From CAYNLK01 sp964398055 (lineage in GTDB: Bacteria > Chloroflexota > Anaerolineae > 4572-78 > J111): 64,000 bases of DNA. Position 1 is the stretch's first letter; each line of letters starts with the position of its first letter. The notes under the pieces were generated by a model. It did no database searches. It worked only from the letters and a program-made list of their open reading frames with translations, and was not told the DNA's origin. Shown here piece after piece: positions 1 through 7,165 of this stretch. The stretch covers positions 124,001 through 188,000 of the forward strand of contig CAYNLK010000002.1 in NCBI GenBank assembly GCA_964398055.1, read 5' to 3'. Both the position numbers and the translations under genes were made by a program.

Positions 1-347
1 CCCACACTATCACCAAACTGCAAGGCGGAGTTCTGCTCAATTTCGGCTCGGCGGTAATGGGGCCGGAGGTCTACCTGAAGGCCTTGGCGATGGCCCGCAA
101 CGTGGCCCACCAACGGGGCGAGCAGATCAACCGGTTCACCACGGCTGTTTTTGATCTGATCAACCTGGGTGAGGCCGATATTCATGCCGAAGCGCCCAAA
201 GATGACCCGCGCTACTACTACCGGCCCTACAAAACTATTTTGGTCCGCACGGTCCAGGATGGTGGTGAGAGTTTTTACTTTCGGGGCGACCACCGGTCTA
301 CGTTTCCGGCGCTGTACCGCCAGGTGTTAACCGAGTTGGCAGGTTAG
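1..347 (+). CDS. 3' end of an unassigned conserved protein (truncated by window edge)
   Basis: The reading frame is open from base 3 and runs to a TAG at 345-347. An internal ATG at 57 exists, but the frame continues upstream through a glycine-rich stretch (QGGVLLNFGSAVMGPEVYLK), so the true start lies outside the window. The visible part has a GSAV-GPEV-LKAL-MARN pattern that looks like a Rossmann-type nucleotide or sugar-binding helix, then a DDPRYYYRP segment. I do not recognise the family with confidence. It lies 115 bases before a PfkB-type kinase on the same strand, so the two may be co-transcribed. No membrane segment is visible. Confidence 0.7.
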   Translation, partial: HTITKLQGGVLLNFGSAVMGPEVYLKALAMARNVAHQRGEQINRFTTAVFDLINLGEADIHAEAPKDDPRYYYRPYKTILVRTVQDGGESFYFRGDHRSTFPALYRQVLTELAG

Positions 348-462
348 AGTTTTGCGATGTGGGAGGTGAGATGGGTGATTGAAGATTTGGGACACCTGTC
401 CTGCGGCTTGTAGATTTGCAATTTGTAATTTTTTTTTGTAATTTGCGATTGGAGATTTTGAG
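348..462. repeat. AT-rich dispersed repeat in the 5' leader of the kinase gene
   Basis: The gap holds degenerate heptamer-like units (gatttgc, aatttgt, aatttgc, gattgga) and the segment gacacctgtcctgcggctt. A related segment in the opposite orientation, with cacagggcaggtgtc between similar units, lies inside the second gltB gene near 41800. The last repeat unit supplies GGAGA, spaced 8 bases from the kinase ATG, so the repeat seems to provide the ribosome binding site. Confidence 0.6.
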
Positions 463-1515
463 ATGGATGCGTCTCGCCTGGATGAACTATTAGCGCGATT
501 TCCCCGGCTGCATGTTTTGGTGGTGGGGGATTTTTTTCTAGACAAATATCTGCTCATCGAGCCGGACCTGAGTGAAATCTCGCTGGAAACGGGGCTGGCA
601 GCCCACCAGGTGGTTAAAATTCGCCATAGCCCCGGCGCGGCAGGGACGGTGGTGAGCAATCTGCGAGCAATGGAGGTTGAGGTGACGGTGGTGGGGGTCA
701 TTGGGCAGGATGGCGAAGGGTTCGAGTTGCGGCGCGATTTGCAGCAGTTAGGGGTCGATCTGGCTGGCCTGATTGAAGCACCCGACCGCTTCACCCCTAC
801 CTACACCAAGCCGCTGGCGCGCCAGCCGGATGGTTCGGAACAGGAGTTGAACCGGCTGGATATCAAGAACCGGCAGTCGCTGCCGGCCGCCTACGAAAGC
901 GCGGTAACTGCCCAGTTGGACCGGTTGGTGCCGGCCGTTGACGGAGTTATCATTGCCGATCAGGTGCCGGAGCGCAACTGCGGCGTGATCACCGACAGGG
1001 TGCGGGCGGTGCTGGCTCGCCTGGCCAAAGCGTATCCAACCAAACCCTTTGCCGCCGACTCGCGCGTCCGCATTGGCGAGTTTGAGCAGATTATCATCAA
1101 GCCCAACCTCCACGAGGCCCGGGCCGCGCTCCAGTCACTTGGAATTTTGCCGGAAAACCTGGCCAGTGGAACCGACTTGGCTGTGGCTCGCATCTACGGC
1201 CCGGTTTTGTTTCAGCGAAACCAAAAACCGGTCTTTATCACCCTGGGAGCGCAAGGAGTTTTAGCGATCAGCCCGGCAGGGGTTGAGCACATTCCGGGTG
1301 TGCCGGTCGCCGGGGAGATTGACATTGTGGGGGCCGGCGACAGCGTAATGGCCGGTTTGATGGCCGGTTTGTGCGCCGGCGGGACAGCCAGGGAAGCCGC
1401 CATCATTGGTAATCTGGCGGCCTCGATTACGATTCAGCAGTTGGGCACAACCGGCACGGCTACCCGGGCTCAACTTCGGCAACGCCTGGCCGAGTTATCA
1501 AAAAAGGATTTCTGA
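463..1515 (+). CDS. PfkB/ribokinase-family carbohydrate kinase (RfaE1-like)
   Basis: 350 residues. This is a cytoplasmic sugar kinase of the PfkB family, most like the kinase half of the heptose-7-phosphate kinase RfaE/HldE. The N-terminus has the VLVVGDFFLDKY strand-and-turn typical of RfaE-type proteins. The SPGAAGTVVSNL segment matches the sugar-binding GGA-N region. KPNLHEA around residue 210 and DIVGAGDSVMAG around residue 285 form the nucleotide site, with the GAGD anion hole and catalytic Asp. Start chosen at ATG 463, which has GGAGA upstream. The nucleotidyltransferase half of bifunctional HldE is absent. The substrate cannot be read from the sequence: heptose phosphate is one option, another sugar or nucleoside is possible. 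The gene ends at a bidirectional terminator. Confidence 0.85.
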   Translation: MDASRLDELLARFPRLHVLVVGDFFLDKYLLIEPDLSEISLETGLAAHQVVKIRHSPGAAGTVVSNLRAMEVEVTVVGVIGQDGEGFELRRDLQQLGVDLAGLIEAPDRFTPTYTKPLARQPDGSEQELNRLDIKNRQSLPAAYESAVTAQLDRLVPAVDGVIIADQVPERNCGVITDRVRAVLARLAKAYPTKPFAADSRVRIGEFEQIIIKPNLHEARAALQSLGILPENLASGTDLAVARIYGPVLFQRNQKPVFITLGAQGVLAISPAGVEHIPGVPVAGEIDIVGAGDSVMAGLMAGLCAGGTAREAAIIGNLAASITIQQLGTTGTATRAQLRQRLAELSKKDF

Positions 1516-1593
1516 GAATTTGTGTGGTAAGGGTATCCCAATGCCCGCTACCGCATAGGGATGCGGCAGCTACCCACAACAACTCAGAACGCC

Positions 1594-1640
1594 TAAAAAA
1601 AGGGACCGGTGCTTCAAAAGCGCCGGTCACTTTTTATTTT
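1594..1640. terminator. Bidirectional intrinsic terminator
   Basis: A nine-pair stem (GACCGGTGC at 1604-1612 with GCGCCGGTC at 1620-1628, one G-T pair) has a seven-base loop. An A-run lies on the left and a T-rich run on the right. It lies between the kinase and the convergent envelope gene and can serve both strands. Confidence 0.85.
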
Positions 1641-1654
1641 TTGCCACTCTAACT

Positions 1655-2833
1655 TCAATAATCCCATCGCCGGCGATACATCGCCCCGCCGGCCAGCAGC
1701 AGCAGGATCAGGATAGCTCCCCAGAAACGACCGTCGCTCAATAGACTGGCCGGGCCGTTGTTGCCGGTCACCGGGATCAGGGCATTACCATCGCTGGGAC
1801 CGGCCTCAGCGATCAGCAGCGCCGGGCCGGGCGACCGGCCGGTCAAGCTAAGGCTGTCGAGCGTATATTCGGCCAGGCCCGGATCAGGCCACTTGTTCCA
1901 GGCTCGGATGAACAGGGTCAGCTCCTCAGTGGTCGGCGTTATCACCGTGGTATAGGCCAAAAATTGAACATCCGACGAACCCAGGAGCTGCTCGTCCCAC
2001 GGCAGTTCCACCCAGGCCTCAGCCGGAAGCTGGCCCCAGTTCTCACTGCCAGTCTGGTCGATGGCATACTGCATCCGGTAACCATAGCTGCTGGCCTGGA
2101 TATCACCGACCCCGGTGCGAATCTGGCCGTGCATTTCCAACGTATAGGGTTGAGTGGGCGTCACCTCAACTTGTTGATAAATGCCGCCGTAGCGGTCTGG
2201 CTCGCTGGCTACGGCAATGCTGATCCGTTGGGCACTGTCGCCGCTTTTAACGTATGGGCCAGGCGCCTCACTGGAAAAAGATACAACTGCCCCGCCGTTA
2301 GTGAAACTTTGCCAATTCAACCCCACGCCTTGATCACCAAAGCCTTCCTCAAAGTCACCGTTGGCCAGCCGGTTCTCGGGTGAGCCTGGTTTGGCCCTAA
2401 CCGGTACGCTCAAATCAGCGGCGCTGGTTGGCTGAATTGCAGTCGGTGGGACGGGCGGCGTTGGCGTCGGACTCGGCTCTGGCAGAGGGGTTGCCGTGGG
2501 CGTTACCATCGGCTCTTCGGCAATCACCCGGGTGGGGGAGGGAGTTGGCTCCTCTGCGGCCACGGTGGCAATCACAGTCGGCAAGGCTTCAGTGGGGGTG
2601 GGGGTGTCCGCCGCAACTTCCTCGCCGCCGTTTTCGGTTAGAACCCGGTAGATCAAGACTCCAACCAGGCAAATCAACAGGATAAAAACCAGACCGATCA
2701 GCAGTAGACGTCGATTTGGGCTAAAGCGGCCTGATTTGGGTTCGTCGCTCTCAAAGTCGCTCTCGCCGATTTCCTCCGGCTGGTTATTGGCAAATGGGTC
2801 TCGCAGCTCTAAATCCTCAGGAGGCATAGCCAT
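1655..2833 (-). CDS. Envelope protein with N-terminal anchor, Pro/Thr linker and sorting-signal-like C-terminus
   Basis: 392 residues. An acidic cytoplasmic head of about 43 residues is followed by a transmembrane helix (LLLIGLVFILLICLVGVLIY) and a Pro/Thr-rich linker to about residue 145. Next comes a beta-rich domain of about 170 residues that begins NRLANGDFEEGFG, a pattern common in carbohydrate-binding or jelly-roll modules. The C-terminus has IPVTG, a second hydrophobic helix and an RRRW tail, which is the plan of an LPXTG-like sorting signal. The combination of N-terminal anchor and C-terminal signal is odd. No sortase gene is in the window; an exosortase is at 23918-25486, but its known signal type is different. 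It lies downstream of, and on the same strand as, the LysM protein, 56 bases after it, and is probably in the same operon. Confidence 0.7.
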   Translation of the reverse strand: MAMPPEDLELRDPFANNQPEEIGESDFESDEPKSGRFSPNRRLLLIGLVFILLICLVGVLIYRVLTENGGEEVAADTPTPTEALPTVIATVAAEEPTPSPTRVIAEEPMVTPTATPLPEPSPTPTPPVPPTAIQPTSAADLSVPVRAKPGSPENRLANGDFEEGFGDQGVGLNWQSFTNGGAVVSFSSEAPGPYVKSGDSAQRISIAVASEPDRYGGIYQQVEVTPTQPYTLEMHGQIRTGVGDIQASSYGYRMQYAIDQTGSENWGQLPAEAWVELPWDEQLLGSSDVQFLAYTTVITPTTEELTLFIRAWNKWPDPGLAEYTLDSLSLTGRSPGPALLIAEAGPSDGNALIPVTGNNGPASLLSDGRFWGAILILLLLAGGAMYRRRWDY

Positions 2834-2889
2834 TCTCCTCGCGTTATAGCCGGTCCCACCCGGTCTGGTCAGGACGGGCCTTTATAGCT

Positions 2890-4095
2890 TTACGGAAACA
2901 CCTGCCGCCAGAGCGGAATGATAAGCTGCTGGCCCGGCATCAGGGTGGCGCCCGGATCAAGATTGTTGGCTGCCGCCAGAGTCCTGGTGGGTAGACCACA
3001 ATGATAGGCGATGAAGTTGAGCGTGTCGCCCGGCTGAGCTTCGTAAACGTTCGGGCCGGGGCCAACCTGGCTCACCGGGATGAACAGGCCCTGACCGGCA
3101 ATAACGTAGTAGTTCATGCTTACCCCATTGACCTCGGCCAGGATGCGGAGCGGCAGCCCGTAGTAAGCGGCAATACCCGACAGGGTTTGCCCATATTGGA
3201 CCAGGTGGCAGAAGCCAAGCGTGGCTTCGCCCGGAGGTGGTTCGGGCGTGCCCGGCGGCATCGGCGTCACGGTGCCGTCGGCCGGCGGCGTGGGGCCAAC
3301 GATGGTCACTTCGACCGTAGCTTCGGCGGTTGCCTGGCAATTATCAGTGACGGTAAGTTTAGCCGTAAACACGCCGGTCCGGGTGTACCCGTGGCTGACC
3401 GTGGCCCCGCTGGCCGGTTCGCTGTTGTCGCCAAAATCCCAGGTGTAACTTTCAATAGTACCATCGGGGTCGCTGGAATTGGAGCCGTCAAAATTGACGA
3501 TGGCCTGCCCTTTGCCCATCATAGCCTGGTAAGGTCCGCCGGGGTCGGCCACAGGCGCCTGGTTGCCGTCACACTCGGCCGGCTCGACCGTGAGGATGAT
3601 GGTTGGCACAGGAGTTGAGGTTGGGCCGGGCACAGGCTCAGTTGTGGCGGTGGGTTCCTCACCGGGTTGCTCGGTTGGCGGGATGACTGTTTCCTCGGTG
3701 GGCACGGGCTCTTCGGTTGGCCCAGGTTCCTCGGTCGGTACAGGCTCCTCGGTTGGCGCCGCTGTTTCAGTGGGCGGCAGCTGACTTTCATCGGTGGGCA
3801 GCGGCTCTTCGGTAGGTGGAATCTCCCCTTCATCGGTCGGCAGCGGCGTAGGCGTCTCCACGGCGGGCGGTTCGGTAGGTTGGGGAGTAATGCCCGGAAT
3901 CGGTATGAACCGGCTAATCAGGAAGCAGACCAGGCATAATAAGACCAGGATCACTAACACCAATAAGATGAGGCGGAGCGGATTTCGTCTTCGGGTGGGA
4001 GCTTCTTCCGCTTCTGATTCGTCCTCGGCTGCCTCATACTCGTCGCCGGGCGACTTTTCCATGGGCGTATCATCAAAGTCAAAATTAGCGGTCAT
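2890..4095 (-). CDS. Membrane-anchored PKD and double-LysM protein
   Basis: About 401 residues. The start is taken at ATG 4095 (MTANFDFDD), which has GGAGG seven bases upstream; a longer frame to 4128 has no better signal. Order: acidic cytoplasmic head, transmembrane helix (LRLILLVLVILVLLCLVCFL), a long linker of repeated PTEEP/PTDE units, one PKD domain (NQAPVADPGGPY, then DPDGTIESYTWDFGD), a Pro-rich spacer, and two LysM modules (YGQTLSGIAAYYGLPL and PGDTLNFIAYHCGLP) to the end. LysM binds peptidoglycan or chitin-like glycans, and PKD is an extracellular spacer or adhesion fold. The layout suggests the protein links the membrane to the outer envelope. Head and anchor resemble those of the downstream gene at 1655, pointing to a related pair. 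Confidence 0.85.
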   Translation of the reverse strand: MTANFDFDDTPMEKSPGDEYEAAEDESEAEEAPTRRRNPLRLILLVLVILVLLCLVCFLISRFIPIPGITPQPTEPPAVETPTPLPTDEGEIPPTEEPLPTDESQLPPTETAAPTEEPVPTEEPGPTEEPVPTEETVIPPTEQPGEEPTATTEPVPGPTSTPVPTIILTVEPAECDGNQAPVADPGGPYQAMMGKGQAIVNFDGSNSSDPDGTIESYTWDFGDNSEPASGATVSHGYTRTGVFTAKLTVTDNCQATAEATVEVTIVGPTPPADGTVTPMPPGTPEPPPGEATLGFCHLVQYGQTLSGIAAYYGLPLRILAEVNGVSMNYYVIAGQGLFIPVSQVGPGPNVYEAQPGDTLNFIAYHCGLPTRTLAAANNLDPGATLMPGQQLIIPLWRQVFP

Positions 4096-4350
4096 AAGGT
4101 CCTCCTTTACAATCCAGGCCAGCAGCAACCCTGGCTCACTGTCTGGTCGTTGTTATGTAATCCTTGCCAACATGGTCAGTATACCATAATAACGCAAGTT
4201 ATGTCAACAAAGGTCGACGATTCTCCATTCAATCGGTTGCGAAAAACAATTGAGGAACTACATCTTTCCCTTTTTTGTTGCCCCCTGTATGTGGACGTGG
4301 TAAGATGTTGTCTATCCATCAACATAGAGCTTGCAACGTGGGAGTTAGTC

Positions 4351-6900
4351 GTGGTTCCAATTAAACTCGCTCTGCGAAACTTCATGGCCTATCGTGAGGC
4401 TACGGTAGATTTTCAGGGCATTCATTTGGCGGTGCTGACCGGTGAAAACGGCGCCGGCAAGAGCAGTCTGTTAGACGCCATTACCTGGGTTTTATGGGGC
4501 AAGGCCCGGGCCAAGCGCGATGACGAGCTGATCTATCTCGGCCAGACCGACATGGAGGTCGAGTATACCTTTAGTTTGGGTTACGACGCTTATCGGGTTA
4601 TTCGTAAGCGCGATGCCAGCAAGCGCGGTCGAACCGATCTGAGTTTTCATATGGCCGATGCCGGCGGTTGGCGCACGCTCACCGAAACTAATTTACGGAC
4701 CACCCAAAACAAAATCGATCAGTTGCTGCGGCTTGACTACGACACCTTTATCAATTCCGCCTTTCTACTCCAGGGCCGGGCCGACGAATTCACTATGAAG
4801 CCGCCGGGCAAACGCAAAGAGATCCTGAGCGATATTCTGGGTCTGGGTTTATACGAGATTTATGAAGAGCGGGCCAAGCAGCGGGCCAATGAAAAAGAGA
4901 AAGAGATAGCGGCTGTGACCGCCCAACTTGAACAGATCGAGCAAGAGCTGGCCAAAGAGGCAGAATATCAGGCTGAACTGGCCGCGGCCCAACAGCAGGC
5001 CGCCGACTTGAGCCGGCAGTTGCAACTGGCCGAAAAAGAGATGGAGTTGCTCCGGGAACAGCACCGGGCGATCAATGAGAAACAGCGCCAGTTGGATGAC
5101 CTGCGTGACCGGATGGCTGAGGCCGAGGCCGATCTGAGCGAATTGGCGGAAGTTATTGCCGAGGCCGAGCAAAAAATCAGTGAGGCGCGCGCCGTCCTGG
5201 CCCAGCGGGTCCAGATCGAAGCCGGCCTGGCCGGCCTGGCGGCAGCTCGAGCGGTCGGTAAGGATTGGGAGCAGCGTTTGCACGAGTCGGCCAGGTTGTC
5301 GGATCGGAAACACCAACTGGATAAAGCCCTCAGCGAGGCTCGGAGTGCCGTCGAAGCGGGTCTGCGCGAGGCCGCGGCCAGGATCGAGTTGCTGAGTCCA
5401 AAAGTGGTTGCGGCTGAACGCCACCGCCGTGAGCTGAACCAGGCTGAAAGTCAGTTGACTGCGCTGCAGGCGCTTGAGCGGGAACGAGAGACCCTGCGGA
5501 GTGCCCTGGCTGAACTTGAAACTGAGACGGCCCGTTTGGAAGAGCAAAACAAGCAGCTCAAATTGGAGATGAGTGAGATCAAGGCCAATCTCACCCAGTT
5601 GGAGCAGGCTGGCTCAAAATGTCCGGTCTGCCAGCGGCCTCTGGATGAACTCCATCGGGCTGAGGTATTGGGCCAATTTCAGCAGGACGGGAAGATCAAG
5701 GGCGACGCCTACCGGGCCAATCAGGCTCGCGCTCAGGAAATGGCCGCCCAGCGTCAGATCGTACACCAGCAAATCTCCGTAGCCGACCGGCAGTTGCGGG
5801 AGCTGGTGGCCGTCCAATCACAGGCGGCCAGGTTGACCCAGGCGTTGGCCGAAGCCGAAGCGGCCGCCGAAGAACTCAAAATGGCTCAGACCCAACAGAC
5901 GACTCTGCAAAAGCAATTAGACCATAACGAATTTGCGATCGGGGTTTGGGCCGATTTGGCCGAGGTTGAAGCTGAGTTAGCCACATTGGGTTACAACCGG
6001 GAATCTCACCAACAAGCCCAGGCCGAGGTCGACCGTTTGAGTCACTTTGAAGAGGCCGGGCGGCGGCTAAACGAGGCTGAAAAGCGCATTAAGGAAGAAG
6101 AAAAACGGTTGCAGCGGGAAACGGCCCGGCGAACCCGGCTGCTGGAGCAAACCGCGGCCGATCGAACCAGGATTTCCACTCTGGAACAGGAAACCGCGGC
6201 TTTGCCGGAATTAGCTCTGCGCCTCAATCAGGCCAGCCATGAGGTCGACCGGCTCCAGCGCGAAGAGCGCTTTGCCCGTGATGCCGTGGCTTATGCCCAA
6301 CAGAAATTGAAGCATGTGGCCGACCAGGCCAAACGAAGAGCCGACCTGGAGAGCAAGCTGGAGCAGATTCGGGAGGCGCTTGGCATTTATCGCGAGCTGC
6401 AACTGGCCTTTGGCAAAAAAGGGGTGCAGGCGCTCCTGATTGAAAGCGCCATCCCGGAAATAGAGGATGAGGCCAACAAGTTGTTGAATCGGATGACCGC
6501 CAGTCGCATGCATGTTCGTTTTGAAACCCAGCGCGAGGCCAAAAGCAGCAGCAACACCATCGAAACCCTGGATATCCGCATCTCCGATGAGCTTGGCTCG
6601 CGGGATTATGAGCTTTACTCCGGCGGGGAGGCCTTTCGAGTTAACTTTGCCATCCGAGTGGCGCTGAGCAAGGTGTTGGCCCGGCGCGCCGGCGCGCAAT
6701 TGCAAACATTGGTCATCGATGAGGGCTTTGGCACCCAGGATGGGCCGGGGCGGGAGCGGTTGGTTGAAGCGATTAATGCCATTCAGTCTGATTTTGAGAA
6801 AATTATCGTGATTACCCACATCGACGAGCTAAAGGATGCTTTTCCGGTCCGCATCGATGTTTGGAAAACGCCAACCGGTAGTCAGGTTGCTATTCGGTAA
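4351..6900 (+). CDS. sbcC: SbcC/Rad50-type SMC-family ATPase
   Basis: About 849 residues. I place the start at GTG 4351 (VPIKLALRNFMAYREATVDF), six bases after GGAG, because SbcC proteins start right at this strand; the frame is open further upstream but that part looks non-coding. Walker A is GENGAGKSS near residue 33. Q-loop-like FLLQGRADEF lies near residue 145. Two long coiled coils flank a zinc hook, CPVCQRPL, near residue 430. The C-terminal lobe has SGGEAFRVNFAIRVALSKVL (signature) and LVIDEGFG (Walker B). In known complexes this ATPase works with the SbcD/Mre11 nuclease in double-strand break processing. No sbcD gene is adjacent, so the partner must be elsewhere. Confidence 0.85.
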   Translation: MVPIKLALRNFMAYREATVDFQGIHLAVLTGENGAGKSSLLDAITWVLWGKARAKRDDELIYLGQTDMEVEYTFSLGYDAYRVIRKRDASKRGRTDLSFHMADAGGWRTLTETNLRTTQNKIDQLLRLDYDTFINSAFLLQGRADEFTMKPPGKRKEILSDILGLGLYEIYEERAKQRANEKEKEIAAVTAQLEQIEQELAKEAEYQAELAAAQQQAADLSRQLQLAEKEMELLREQHRAINEKQRQLDDLRDRMAEAEADLSELAEVIAEAEQKISEARAVLAQRVQIEAGLAGLAAARAVGKDWEQRLHESARLSDRKHQLDKALSEARSAVEAGLREAAARIELLSPKVVAAERHRRELNQAESQLTALQALERERETLRSALAELETETARLEEQNKQLKLEMSEIKANLTQLEQAGSKCPVCQRPLDELHRAEVLGQFQQDGKIKGDAYRANQARAQEMAAQRQIVHQQISVADRQLRELVAVQSQAARLTQALAEAEAAAEELKMAQTQQTTLQKQLDHNEFAIGVWADLAEVEAELATLGYNRESHQQAQAEVDRLSHFEEAGRRLNEAEKRIKEEEKRLQRETARRTRLLEQTAADRTRISTLEQETAALPELALRLNQASHEVDRLQREERFARDAVAYAQQKLKHVADQAKRRADLESKLEQIREALGIYRELQLAFGKKGVQALLIESAIPEIEDEANKLLNRMTASRMHVRFETQREAKSSSNTIETLDIRISDELGSRDYELYSGGEAFRVNFAIRVALSKVLARRAGAQLQTLVIDEGFGTQDGPGRERLVEAINAIQSDFEKIIVITHIDELKDAFPVRIDVWKTPTGSQVAIR

Positions 6901-6958
6901 ATGCAGGGTTTTATTTCAGTTTGCAATTTTCTTCACCCGGTTGTAGAATAGCTGAATT

Positions 6959-6996
6959 ATGAGTCGTGCTTGTTCAACTGCTCACAAGCGACTCAT
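6959..6996. other. Hairpin after the SbcC gene
   Basis: ATGAGTCG-tg-CTTG is complementary to CAAGCGACTCAT, giving a twelve-pair stem with a two-base bulge and a loop of about ten bases. A clear T-run is missing, so it is only a possible 3'-end structure or weak terminator. Confidence 0.4.
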
Positions 6997-7165
6997 TAAA
7001 TCTACAAACCCACAAAAATTTCCCTGAATAAGTTTGGTGTGAAAACTGGCCCCATTCATCTTTACCCATAGGTGTGGAAAGGAGGAATGCCGAACAAAAA
7101 GCCAACGAAAGTTTGTTCAATTTACATTGTCAAAATTTTAACTTCTAGGAGGAGATTTAAGACAA

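Noticed and set aside
4150..4350. N-terminal extension of the SbcC protein
   Set aside because: The upstream frame lacks family similarity, while GTG 4351 has GGAG and begins at the usual first strand.
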